From Alphaproteobacteria bacterium (GTDB lineage Bacteria; Pseudomonadota; Alphaproteobacteria; Reyranellales; Reyranellaceae): a stretch of DNA of 8,410 bases. Position numbers and translations under genes: made by a program. This document shows positions 1-6,934 of this stretch, piece by piece. Location of the stretch: the NCBI GenBank assembly GCA_005884705.1, contig VBAF01000389.1:515-8924 (forward strand). The letters are read 5' to 3'. Positions within the stretch are counted from its first letter, which is position 1. Each line of letters opens with the position of its first letter. The notes under the pieces are model-generated. The model did not search any database. It was given only the letters and a program-made list of their open reading frames with translations, and was not told where the DNA came from.

Positions 1-2
1 AG

Positions 3-716
3 AGCAAGGTCAAGCCGTACGATCCGACGGTCGGCAAGCAGATCGCCGACATGCTCAGGCCCTCGCTCAAGGACCAGATCCCGACCGATCCGGCGGAGAT
101 CGCCAAGTCGTTCGGCCGCGGCTGGTGGAAGCCCAACCCGCAGGCCGCCGCCGAGCTGCTGCAGCGTGCCGGCTACACCAGGAAGGGCGACAAGTGGTTC
201 ATGCCCGACGGCAAGCCGTTCACCATCCACGTGACGGTCGAGGGCGACCTGCGGCCGGTGATGACCCGCGCCGGCAGCATGGTCGCGCAGCAATGGCGTC
301 AGTTCGGCATCGACGCCTCGACGGTGGTGGCGCAGGGCAGCATGTTCGACCGCCGCGCCGCCGGCGACTACGAGGCGATGATCAGCTGGAGTGTCGAGAC
401 CTGGGGCGGCCATCCCGACCTGGCATTCTTCCTCGACAGCTGGCACTCGCAGTTCGTGGCGCCGCCGGGACAGCCGCAATCGCCGCGGAACTGGCAGCGC
501 TGGTCGAACCCCGAGCTCGACAAGATCGTCGAGCAGATCCGCAAGATCGATTTTGACGATCCGAAGGGCCTCGAGCTCGGCAAGGAGTACTTGAAGCTGG
601 TCGTGCAGGAGATGCCGACCATTCCGCTGATGGCCTACAACGTGTTCACGGTCATGGACGATACGTATTGGACGGGCTATCCGAGCGCGGACAATGCGGC
701 AACACCAAGTACATGA
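3..716 (+). CDS. ABC transporter solute-binding protein (SBP_bac_5 / DppA-OppA type), 5'-partial, 3' frameshifted
   Basis: This is the C-terminal 237 residues of a periplasmic family-5 solute-binding protein, which captures the ligand and delivers it to the permease pair encoded just downstream. The frame is open from base 3, so the gene starts outside the window. Typical late-domain features are visible: an AAELLQRAGY stretch, a KWFMPDGKPF strand, the GHPDLAFFLDSWHS loop and the helix ending in VQEMPTIPLMAYN. The frame stops at 714-716 after NAATPST, which is not a normal ending. One base out of phase, the sequence reads GNTKYMMVKLKPKQ followed by TGA at 740-742, the ending expected for this family. 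About eight residues of the usual linker (roughly PYTDPVPNW, from memory of the family) are missing at about 684-692. The gene is therefore probably frameshifted by a deletion of about 25 bases, or the sequence is in error there. Ligand unknown; an arabino-oligosaccharide is suggested by the downstream arabinofuranosidase. Confidence 0.85.
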   Translation, partial: SKVKPYDPTVGKQIADMLRPSLKDQIPTDPAEIAKSFGRGWWKPNPQAAAELLQRAGYTRKGDKWFMPDGKPFTIHVTVEGDLRPVMTRAGSMVAQQWRQFGIDASTVVAQGSMFDRRAAGDYEAMISWSVETWGGHPDLAFFLDSWHSQFVAPPGQPQSPRNWQRWSNPELDKIVEQIRKIDFDDPKGLELGKEYLKLVVQEMPTIPLMAYNVFTVMDDTYWTGYPSADNAATPST

Positions 717-756
717 TGGTTAAGCTCAAGCCGAAGCAGTGAGGCTGGCATCGACG

Positions 757-887
757 TTCCTCCCCATTCTGATGGGGAGGTGGCGCGGTAATCCGCGACG
801 GAGGGGTCATGAGCAGCCACTTGCGGCTTATGACCCCTCCGTCGTCGTAAGACGCCGACACCTCCCCAGCAGACTGGGGAGGAAAGG
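757..887. repeat. REPIN-like nested palindromic element between the binding-protein and permease genes
   Basis: The stretch is built of nested inverted repeats. A 9-bp hairpin (CCTCCCCAT 759-767 / ATGGGGAGG 772-780) sits at the left and a near-copy (CCTCCCCAG 861-869 / CTGGGGAGG 874-882) at the right. A perfect 15-bp stem (CGACGGAGGGGTCAT 796-810 / ATGACCCCTCCGTCG 830-844) lies in the centre, and a small hairpin CGCGG/CCGCG at 784-797. The left half is an imperfect reverse complement of the right half along most of the element, which is the REPIN architecture of two inverted REP units. Such elements are usually multicopy and intergenic, but copy number cannot be seen here. Its position after the binding-protein gene matches known cases where a hairpin protects the upstream mRNA and lowers permease expression. 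Confidence 0.8.
876..887 (+). promoter_or_regulatory. Ribosome binding site of permease 1, embedded in the repeat hairpin
   Basis: GGGGAGGAAAGG lies 6-11 bases before the ATG at 894. The GGGGAGG part is the 3' arm of the rightmost 9-bp hairpin of the repeat, so this Shine-Dalgarno-like sequence could be sequestered by pairing with 861-869. AAAGG at 883-887 remains outside the stem and has the more usual spacing of 6. Reduced or conditional initiation of the permease relative to the binding protein is an inference. Confidence 0.55.
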
Positions 888-893
888 CGAAGA

Positions 894-1898
894 ATGACCG
901 GCTATCCGTTCTACCTGCTGACACGGCTCGGCCAGTTCGCGTTGGTCGTCTTCATCGGCATCAATCTCGCCTTCGTCGTCACCCACGCCACGCCGATCGA
1001 CCCGGTGGAGCAGTCGATCGCCGCCTCGACGCAATTCGGCAGCACCAATCCCGAGGCGGTCGAGATGATGCGGCAGTCGCTCAAGGAGCTGTACGGGCTG
1101 CAGGGCGGGCTGTGGGACCAGTACGCTGCGTTCTGGCGCCGGGTCGCGGTGGGCGATTTCGGTCCGTCGCTGTCGGCCTTCCCGACACCGGTCGCGACCC
1201 TGATCGGGCGCGCCTTGCCCTGGACAGTGGCGCTGCTGGTCGTCTCGACCCTGCTGACCTGGGTGCTCGGCAACCTGCTGGGCGGGCTGGCGGGCTACTA
1301 TCGCCGCAACCGTGCGCTGCGCGTCGCCGGCATCGTGGCGATGGCTTTCCACCCGATCCCTTACTACATCGTGGCCTTCCTGCTGCTGATCGTGTTCGGC
1401 TATCTCTGGCCAGTGCTGCCGATCAGCGGCGGCTACATCATGAACATGGAACGCGACTGGAGCTGGGCCTTCATCGGCAGCCTGGTCAGCCACGCCATCC
1501 TGCCGGTCGCCTCGTTGGCGCTGGTCGGACTCGGCGGCTGGTTCATGGGCATGCGCTCGCTGGTCTCCAACATCGTGACCGAGGACTACGTCACCTATGC
1601 CGAGCTGGCCGGAGTCGAGCGCCGGCGCATCCTCGGCTCCTACGTCATGCGCAATGCGCTGGTGCCGCAGGTCACCGGGCTCGCCATGTCGCTCGGCGCG
1701 ATCTTCAACGGCGCGATCATCACCGAGCAGGTGTTCGGCTATCCCGGCGTCGGCACGCTGCTGATCTCCGCCGTCCATGCCGGCGACTACAGCCTCGTGC
1801 TGGGCATCACCACGGTCTCGATCCTCGCCGTGTCGGCTGCCGTTCTGCTGATCGATCTCGCCTATCCGCTGCTCGATCCTCGGGTGAAGGCCCGCTGA
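894..1898 (+). CDS. ABC transporter permease, DppB/OppB family
   Basis: This 334-residue inner-membrane protein is one of the two channel subunits of a peptide/oligosaccharide-type ABC importer. Its length is normal for the DppB family. The N-terminal hydrophobic helix (about residues 12-31) is followed by the periplasmic segment typical of the family, including a YGLQGGLWDQY stretch. About five more membrane segments follow from residue 105 (ALPWTVALLVVSTLLTWVLG). The cytoplasmic coupling (EAA-like) loop is YVTYAELAGVERRRILGSYV, next to MRNALVPQVTGLA. The C-terminus ends DLAYPLLDPRV, also typical. The ATG at 894 is supported by the upstream GGGGAGGAAAGG and by family length. Its TGA overlaps the ATG of permease 2 as TGATG at 1896-1900, implying translational coupling. 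The gene is intact, unlike its partner permease. Family assignment is firm; the substrate is not. Confidence 0.93.
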   Translation: MTGYPFYLLTRLGQFALVVFIGINLAFVVTHATPIDPVEQSIAASTQFGSTNPEAVEMMRQSLKELYGLQGGLWDQYAAFWRRVAVGDFGPSLSAFPTPVATLIGRALPWTVALLVVSTLLTWVLGNLLGGLAGYYRRNRALRVAGIVAMAFHPIPYYIVAFLLLIVFGYLWPVLPISGGYIMNMERDWSWAFIGSLVSHAILPVASLALVGLGGWFMGMRSLVSNIVTEDYVTYAELAGVERRRILGSYVMRNALVPQVTGLAMSLGAIFNGAIITEQVFGYPGVGTLLISAVHAGDYSLVLGITTVSILAVSAAVLLIDLAYPLLDPRVKAR

Positions 1899-2730
1899 TG
1901 CGCGGCTTCCTCGCCCTGCTGCGTTCCAACGGCCAGTTCGCCGCGGGCGTCGTGCTGCTGGCCGTGATCGCCGCCTTCGCCTGCCTGTCGTTCTTCTCGC
2001 CCTATCCGCCCAACGACAGCTTCGTCGTGGCGCCTGACGTGCCGCCGTCGGCCGACTACTGGTTCGGCACCAATTCGCGCGGCCAGGACCTGTTCTGGCT
2101 GCTCAGCTACGCGATCCGCAATACGCTGGTCTTCGGCATCGTCGTCGCCGTGCTGAGCCGCCTGCTAGCGCTGCTGATCGGCCTGGTCGCGGGGTACGCC
2201 GGTGGCTGGGTCGACCGCCTGCTGATGTCGATCAACGATACCTTCATCGTCCTCCCGCTTTTCTCGATCTTCGTGCTGTTCTACTTCGTGCTGAAGGACC
2301 ACATGTCGTGGCCTGCCTCGGCTGGTCCTACGACGCCCGCCTGATCCGTTCGGTGGCGCTCAGCCTGCGTCATCGCGAGTTCACCGAGACCGGCATCTTC
2401 TCCGGCATGAGCATGCGGCAGATCCTGGTCGAGGAGCATCTGCCCTACGTGCTGCCGGTCGTGTTCTCGACCACCATGAACAACATCAACTGGTCGATCG
2501 GCTTCGAGGTGACCCTGTCGGTGCTGGGCTTCACCGACATCAACACGCCGACGATCGGCGTCATGATCTACTGGGCCAACCAGCATACCGCGCTGGTCGC
2601 CGGCATCTGGTGGTGGATCTTCTTCCCCGTGCTGCTGGTCGTCATGACCTTCATCGGGCTGTTCCTGCTGGCGGTGTCGATGAACGAGTACATCGATCCG
2701 CGCAGCCGGCTCGGTCGGACCGAGCGATGA
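1898..2730 (+). pseudogene. ABC transporter permease, DppC/OppC family, interrupted by a frameshift
   Basis: This is the second channel subunit of the importer, now in two frames. Frame one starts at ATG 1898 (GAAGG about 8 bases upstream) and gives a normal DppC N-terminus: a first membrane helix at about residues 15-35, the FGTNSRGQDLFWLLSYAIRN motif, membrane helices, then LKDHMSW at residue 138, after which it runs into a stop at 2342-2344. The other frame continues from about 2308 with ACLGWSYDARLIRSVALSLR, the coupling loop REFTETGIFSGMSMRQILVE, HLPYVLPVVFSTTMN and a regular end, NEYIDPRSRL. Nothing else is degraded. Roughly seven or eight residues of a membrane helix appear to be missing between HMSW and ACLGW, a net loss of 1 modulo 3. 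TGG occurs at the join, compatible with a microhomology deletion. If real, the importer lacks a functional second permease. A sequencing or assembly error is the alternative. Confidence 0.88.
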
Positions 2731-3704
2731 GCGTCCTTGTCGTCGACGGCCTGCGAGCCTACTACCGCACCTCGGCTTTCGGCGTGCCCCGCGACGTGCG
2801 TGCTGTCGACGAGGTGAGCTTCACGGTCGAAGCGGGCGAGATCTACGGGCTGGCGGGCGAATCGAGCAGCGGCAAGACCACGCTGATCAAGACCATCGCC
2901 GCCGCCACCCAGCCGCCGCTCGAGGTATTGGCCGGCACCGTCACCTTCAATTTCCCGACCGGCACCATCGAGATGCAGCGCGCCGGACGCGACACGCTCG
3001 CCGCGATCCGCTGGCGCCATCTCAGCTACATCATGCAAGGTTCGATGAGCGTGCTGAACCCGGTGCGCCGGGTGCGTCATGCGTTCGTCGACTTCGCCTT
3101 TCGTCACATCAAGCAGTCGATGCCCCGGTTCCTCGACACGGTGCGGGGCCATCTGGCGCGTGTGCAGCTCGGGCCCGACGTGCTCGACGCCTATCCGCAC
3201 CAGCTCTCGGGCGGCATGCGCCAGCGGGTGACGATTGCGCTGGCCACGGTGTGCCGGCCCGAGTTCATCATCGCCGACGAGCCGACGACCGCGCTCGACG
3301 TGGTCGTGCAGAAGGACGTGCTGGCGATGATCCGCGAGATCCAGCGCGAGCTCGGCTCCTCGATCCTGTTCGTCACCCACGACATGGCGGTGCATGCCAA
3401 CCTCGCCGATCGCCTCGGCATCATGTATGGCGGCCGACTGGTCGAGGAAGGACGGACGGCCGACGTGTTCCGCAGCCCGCGCCATCCCTATACCGCTCAC
3501 CTGATCGCGAGCCTGCCACGGCTGGGCGATGCCGCGCCCAAGGCCGGACTCACGGGGGCGCCGCCCAACCTCGCCGATCCGCCAACCGGCTGCCGCTTCC
3601 ATCCGCGCTGTCCACTGGCCAGCGACATCTGCCGCCGCGAGGTGCCGCCGATGACCGAGACCCTGGGCCATCGCGTCGCCTGCTTTCATCCGGAGCCATC
3701 GTGA
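2727..3704 (+). CDS. ABC transporter ATP-binding protein, DppD/OppD type
   Basis: This 325-residue cytoplasmic ATPase powers the importer. Walker A is GESSSGKT at residues 44-51; the third variable position is Ser where Gly is commonest, but the GxxxxGKT pattern is kept. The Q-loop glutamine is Q104 (YIMQGSM), the signature LSGGM begins at residue 160, Walker B is FIIADEPTT at 180-188 with E185 catalytic, the D-loop is ALD at 189-191, and the switch histidine is H218 (FVTHDM). The C-terminal oligopeptide-transporter extension carries four cysteines, C289, C295, C302 and C319 (GCRFHPRCP...DICR...ACF), the arrangement linked to an iron-sulphur cluster in DppD-like subunits. I chose ATG 2727 because it overlaps the permease stop as ATGA and gives the normal N-terminus; the frame is open further upstream, but that part is a shadow of the permease. 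It presumably pairs with the next ATPase as a heterodimer. Confidence 0.94.
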   Translation: MSVLVVDGLRAYYRTSAFGVPRDVRAVDEVSFTVEAGEIYGLAGESSSGKTTLIKTIAAATQPPLEVLAGTVTFNFPTGTIEMQRAGRDTLAAIRWRHLSYIMQGSMSVLNPVRRVRHAFVDFAFRHIKQSMPRFLDTVRGHLARVQLGPDVLDAYPHQLSGGMRQRVTIALATVCRPEFIIADEPTTALDVVVQKDVLAMIREIQRELGSSILFVTHDMAVHANLADRLGIMYGGRLVEEGRTADVFRSPRHPYTAHLIASLPRLGDAAPKAGLTGAPPNLADPPTGCRFHPRCPLASDICRREVPPMTETLGHRVACFHPEPS

Positions 3705-4516
3705 GCGCGCTGCTCGAACTCGAGAACGTGAGCCGTACGTATGGTGGCGGCCTGTTCTCGCGCCGGCAGGTCATGGCGGTGAACGACGTCAGCCTGCGGC
3801 TCGAGGAGGGACGGCCGGAGATATTCACCGTCGTGGGCGAATCGGGCAGCGGCAAGACCACGCTCGCCCGCATGATCCTGAACATGGTGCCGCCCAGCGC
3901 CGGCACGATCCGCTTCCAGGGCACCGACCTCGCGACCGTGCGCGCCGCCGCGGAGCGGCTTGCCTTCATGCGCAAGGTCCAGCCGATCTTCCAGAACCCG
4001 TTCGAGGCCTTCAACCCGATGAAGCGGGTTGACCGCTACCTGTTCGCGACGGCGCGGCGCATGGCGGACGTCCAGGGCGACGCGGCGATCACCGAGGCCG
4101 CGGACGCGGCGCTGAAGAGCGTCGGCCTGTCGCTCGCCGAGGTGCGCGGCCGCTTCCCGCACCAGCTTTCCGGTGGCCAGCTCCAGCGCGTCGCGATCGC
4201 GCGGGCGCTGATCTCCAGGCCGGCGCTGCTGGTCGCCGACGAGCCGGTGTCGATGATCGACGCCTCGCTGCGCGCCTCGATCGTCAACCTGCTGCGCGAG
4301 CTGCGCGACAGGAACGGCCTTACCATCATCTACATCACTCACGACCTGGCGACCGCCTACTATGTCAGCGACCGCATCATCATCATGCGCCGGGGCAGTG
4401 TGGTCGAAAGCGGTGACGCCCGCACCGTGCTCGACAACCCGCAGCATCCCTATTCGCAGCTCTTGAAGAGCTCGGTTCTTTCTCCCGAAGTTCCAACCGG
4501 AGTCTCCCATGCGTAA
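3701..4516 (+). CDS. ABC transporter ATP-binding protein, DppF/OppF type (short form)
   Basis: This is the second cytoplasmic ATPase of the importer, 271 residues. Walker A is GESGSGKT at residues 46-53, the Q-loop is Q98 (IFQNP), the signature LSGGQ is at 156-160, Walker B is LLVADEP at 176-182 with E181 catalytic, and the switch histidine is H214 (ITHDL). It ends soon after HPYSQLLKSSVL and lacks the long cysteine-containing C-terminal extension of its partner, so it is shorter than the commonest DppF proteins (about 320 residues) but complete in its core. The start is GTG at 3701, overlapping the previous stop as GTGA, with GGAG five bases upstream. An open frame continues upstream but only as a shadow of ATPase 1. 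The stop at 4514-4516 overlaps the arabinofuranosidase start by 8 bases. The F-L-N-P spacing after the Q-loop (QNPFEAFNPM) is typical of OppF-like subunits. Confidence 0.93.
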   Translation: MSALLELENVSRTYGGGLFSRRQVMAVNDVSLRLEEGRPEIFTVVGESGSGKTTLARMILNMVPPSAGTIRFQGTDLATVRAAAERLAFMRKVQPIFQNPFEAFNPMKRVDRYLFATARRMADVQGDAAITEAADAALKSVGLSLAEVRGRFPHQLSGGQLQRVAIARALISRPALLVADEPVSMIDASLRASIVNLLRELRDRNGLTIIYITHDLATAYYVSDRIIIMRRGSVVESGDARTVLDNPQHPYSQLLKSSVLSPEVPTGVSHA

Positions 4517-6053
4517 CGTCGAGGTCCGCTTCCATCGCGATTTCGCGATCGGCACCACTCATCCCCGGCTGTTCGGCGCCTTCATCGAGCATCTCGGGCG
4601 TTGCGTGTATGGCGGCATCTTCGAGCCTGGCCATCCGACCGCCGACGCCCAGGGCTTCCGCAAGGACGTGCTCGATCTGGTGCGCGAGCTTCAGCCGACC
4701 GTCATGCGCTATCCCGGCGGCAACTTCGTCTCGGGCTACAATTGGGAGGACGGCGTCGGGCCGGTCGGCGAGCGGCCGAGGCGGCTCGACCTTGCCTGGA
4801 TGTCGACCGAGACCAACGAATTCGGCACCAACGAGTTCATCGACTGGTGCCGCGCCGCCGACATCGAGCCGATGCTGGCGGTCAATCTCGGCACGCGGGG
4901 CGGCGACGCCGCTCGCAACATGGTCGAATATTGCAATCACCCCGGCGGCACGACGCTGTCGGAGCTGCGGCGCACGCACGGCTGGGACAAGCCGCATGGC
5001 GTGAAGTTCTGGTGCCTCGGCAACGAGATGGACGGGCCGTGGCAGATGGAAGCCAAGACTGCCACCGAGTACGGTCGCATCGCCCAGGAAGCGGCCAAGA
5101 TGATGAAGTGGATCGACCCCTCGATCGAGCTGGCGGCGGCCGGCTCCTCGGGCCGCCGCATGCCGACCTTCGGAACATGGGAGGACACGGTGCTGCAGCA
5201 CACCTTCGACCATGTCGAGTACATCTCGCTGCACACCTATCTCAACAACTACGACCAGGACACGCCGGCTTTCCTCGCCAGCGTCGACCTGATGGACCAT
5301 TTCATCGAGGAGGTGGTGGCGATCGCCGATGCAGTGGCGGCGCGCCGGCGTTCGTCCAAGCGCATCATGCTGAGCTTCGACGAATGGAACGTCTGGTACC
5401 GCACCCGGCGCAACCGGGCGGCGCGGGTCAAGGAGGGCTGGCCGGTCGCCCCGCCGATCCTCGAGGAGATCTACAACATGGAGGATGCGCTGGCCTTCGG
5501 CGGCTGCTGCATCTCTCTGCTCAACCATGCCGACCGCGTCACGGCGGCCTGCCTGGCGCAGCTCGTCAACGTGATCGCGCCGATCATGACCGAGACCGGC
5601 GGGCCGGCCTGGCGGCAGACCATCTTCTGGCCGTTCCTGCATTTCAGCCGCATGGGCCGCGGCCGCGTGCTGCGCACCGAGATCAGCTCGCCGACTTACT
5701 CGGCGCGCTACAACGACCCGCAGGGGCCGATCAACGACTACTACGACATCCCGGCGGCGCCCTACCTCAAGCTGTCCGCCGTTCACGACGACAAGGTGGG
5801 AACCCTGACCCTGTTCGCGCTGAACCGCAGTCTCGAGGAGGAGATGCCGCTCACCGTGGCGGCCACCGGCTTTCCGAAGCTCGCGGTCAAGCAGGCGCTG
5901 CAGCTTTGCGACCGCGACCTCACGGCGGTCAACAGCAAGGCCCAGCCCGACCGGATCGCGCCCAAGCCGTTGTCGAAGGTGAAAGTCGCCGGCGAGACCG
6001 TGGAGGCCGTGCTGCCGCCGGCCTCGTGGAACGTGATCCAGCTCGCCGTATAG
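4509..6053 (+). CDS. abfA: Alpha-L-arabinofuranosidase, glycoside hydrolase family 51
   Basis: This 514-residue enzyme (EC 3.2.1.55) releases terminal alpha-L-arabinofuranosyl groups from arabinan, arabinoxylan or their oligosaccharides by a retaining mechanism. Length matches the family (about 500 residues). Family landmarks are FGAFIEHLGRCVYGGIFEPG at 22-41, MRYPGGNFVSGYNWEDGVGP at 66-85, WCLGNEMDGPWQ with the acid/base E173 inside (known family position E175 in the Geobacillus enzyme), the HTY segment around 242, and the nucleophile E292 in LSFDEWNVWY. The C-terminal beta domain follows from about residue 385. There is no signal peptide, so the enzyme is cytoplasmic and must act on imported oligosaccharides. 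This fits its place as last gene of the importer operon, with its ATG inside the end of ATPase 2 and GGAG about six bases upstream. The frame is fully intact. Family certain; exact substrate inferred. Confidence 0.96.
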   Translation: MRNVEVRFHRDFAIGTTHPRLFGAFIEHLGRCVYGGIFEPGHPTADAQGFRKDVLDLVRELQPTVMRYPGGNFVSGYNWEDGVGPVGERPRRLDLAWMSTETNEFGTNEFIDWCRAADIEPMLAVNLGTRGGDAARNMVEYCNHPGGTTLSELRRTHGWDKPHGVKFWCLGNEMDGPWQMEAKTATEYGRIAQEAAKMMKWIDPSIELAAAGSSGRRMPTFGTWEDTVLQHTFDHVEYISLHTYLNNYDQDTPAFLASVDLMDHFIEEVVAIADAVAARRRSSKRIMLSFDEWNVWYRTRRNRAARVKEGWPVAPPILEEIYNMEDALAFGGCCISLLNHADRVTAACLAQLVNVIAPIMTETGGPAWRQTIFWPFLHFSRMGRGRVLRTEISSPTYSARYNDPQGPINDYYDIPAAPYLKLSAVHDDKVGTLTLFALNRSLEEEMPLTVAATGFPKLAVKQALQLCDRDLTAVNSKAQPDRIAPKPLSKVKVAGETVEAVLPPASWNVIQLAV

Positions 6054-6078
6054 CGCGCCAAACAATTTGCACTTTTTG

Positions 6079-6133
6079 CGTCCCAGCCGTCCCAGCCCGT
6101 CCCACGAGGGGGGTGGGCTGGGATTCTGGGACG
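6079..6133. repeat. Nested inverted repeats of CGTCCCAG/CTGGGACG in the convergent intergenic region
   Basis: Three CGTCCCA units (starting 6079, 6088 and 6098) are followed by inverted copies. CGTCCCAG at 6079-6086 pairs exactly with CTGGGACG at 6126-6133, and inside it CCCAGCCC at 6091-6098 pairs with GGGCTGGG at 6115-6122. The result is a long GC-rich stem-loop between two convergent genes. There is no T-tract after it on the plus strand, so it is not a classical intrinsic terminator, although a transcript reaching it would fold strongly. It could be a dispersed palindromic repeat or a 3'-end structure of the operon. Confidence 0.6.
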
Positions 6134-6167
6134 ATGGCCTGAAACCCTTGTAGAATCGACATCCGAG

Positions 6168-6190
6168 GCGTCCCAGGGTGCTTGGGACGC
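6168..6190. repeat. Perfect hairpin GCGTCCCA / TGGGACGC, second unit of the same motif
   Basis: GCGTCCCA at 6168-6175 is the exact reverse complement of TGGGACGC at 6183-6190, with a 7-base loop. It uses the same GTCCCA core as the nested repeat 35 bases to the left, and another GGGACGC follows at 6204-6210. The shared core suggests one repeat family or a multi-site recognition element. It lies downstream of both flanking genes. Confidence 0.6.
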
Positions 6191-6583
6191 TTGGCGCGAC
6201 CGCGGGACGCCGCGACCAGGCGGCCTTCAATCCGTCGCGATGCCGTTGGCCCGCAGCACGGACCTCGACGACCCCGTGCCGAGGAAGCGCAGCAACTCGG
6301 CCGCGGCCGTCCGGTGCGTGCTGCCGACCGGCACCGCCGCGGTCATCACATTGTAGGTCTGGATTTCGGCCGGCAGGGCCCCGACCAGCCGCACCTGCGG
6401 GTTTGCAGCGATCTCGGCCAGGGTGGAAAAGCCCAGCTCGGCCTGGCCGCTCGTCACCTCTTCGAAGGGAGGATGCGCCGTGAGCAGCAGCTTCGGCTGG
6501 ACGATGCCGGTCAGGCCCAGACGGTCGAACAGCGCCAGCATGTAGGTTCCGACCGGCGAGCGTTGCGCCGGATCGCGCACCGC

Positions 6584-6765
6584 CTTGGTTGGCCGCGTCG
6601 CTTTAGGCCGCCTTTACCTGGCCCGCCAGGCGGATGAAGTCGTCGAGCGCGCGCATCGACACCGGTTTGTCGAACACGCTGAAGGGCGGCGCGTCGGGCT
6701 GCTTCACCAGGCTTCGGCTCTGTCGCAGCATGTCGGTTCGGCCCGACATCAGGAGCCACTTGGCA
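6584..6765 (-). pseudogene. Truncated second copy of the response-regulator 3' end
   Basis: On the minus strand 6765 to 6603 encodes the last 53 residues of a receiver domain, from AKWLLMSGRTDMLRQSRSLV through the FDKP lysine motif to LAGQVKAA and a TAA stop. It matches 7097-6935 at 157 of 163 bases. Five of the six differences are synonymous; the only amino-acid change is Gly for Ser in LAGQVKAA. The similarity continues past the stop through the short leader: AGCGACGCGGCCAACCAAG here against GGCGGCGCCACCAAG before the ModA-like ATG. There is no start, and the phospho-acceptor half is absent, so this is a gene remnant. Confidence 0.85.
6603..6765. repeat. Direct repeat, copy A (163 bp, 96% identical to 6935-7097)
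   Basis: Both copies have the same orientation with a constant offset of 332 bases and no gap inside the 163 bases. Mismatches fall at six sites: four within the first 30 bases, one at the middle CGC codon pair and one near base 120. Long identical stretches between them could mediate recombination or confuse an assembler. Confidence 0.9.
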
Positions 6766-6934
6766 GGCTGCTCGCCTTCTCGAAGGCGGGAACGAGCTGG
6801 CGCATCGCGGGCGCCAGCGCGTCGGTGCAGAAGAAGTGGATGTCTGCGGCGGCGGCCGGCAGCGCCAGCACCACAAAGCCGAGCGCCATCGCCCACACGC
6901 GAAGGCATGCGCGGAGCATCTTGGTGGCGCCGCC

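Larger units (their letters stand above)
6227..6919 (-). pseudogene. ModA-like periplasmic substrate-binding protein, disrupted mosaic
   Basis: Two parts of one gene are recognisable. The N-terminal part reads from ATG 6919-6917: a signal peptide (MLRACLRVWAMALGFVVLAL, cleavage near PAAAA-D) followed by DIHFFCTDALAPAMRQLVP and AFEKAS. After about 50 residues it enters foreign sequence and stops at 6751-6749. The C-terminal part reads from about 6586 to the TGA at 6229-6227. It contains VRDPAQRSPVGTYMLALFDR, PPFEEVTSGQAELGFSTLAE and a normal ModA-like end, VLRANGIATD. Between them lies a copy of the 3' end of the neighbouring response regulator, and about 60-80 residues of the expected middle (family length about 230-250) are missing. 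Both parts are in the same frame, but the insert brings a stop. The start lies 15 bases after the response-regulator stop, so the pair was probably co-transcribed. Family members bind molybdate or other small anions; the ligand here is unknown. Confidence 0.8.

Noticed and set aside
757..887. Palindromic region as an insertion-sequence end or attachment site
   Set aside because: No transposase or integrase gene, target duplication or tRNA is nearby; the REPIN-like architecture explains it better.
828..1778. A 316-codon minus-strand frame opposite permease 1
   Set aside because: Low-complexity Asp/Arg/Gln/His composition typical of an antisense shadow; the plus strand encodes a clear DppB permease.
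2610..2726. Upstream extension of ATPase 1 to an ATG at 2610
   Set aside because: The extra residues lie wholly within permease 2 and match no ATPase N-terminus; ATG 2727 with ATGA overlap fits family length.
3251..3700. Upstream extension of ATPase 2
   Set aside because: The 150 extra codons are a shadow of ATPase 1; the GTG at 3701 has GGAG upstream and a GTGA overlap.
6168..6200. Hairpin as an intrinsic terminator
   Set aside because: The stem is good but no U-tract follows on either strand, so it is listed as a repeat only.
4383..6230. A 615-codon open frame on the minus strand opposite the arabinofuranosidase
   Set aside because: It is an antisense shadow in GC-rich DNA: rich in Arg/His/Asp/Val with no recognisable domain. 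The plus-strand gene has catalytic residues and family length.
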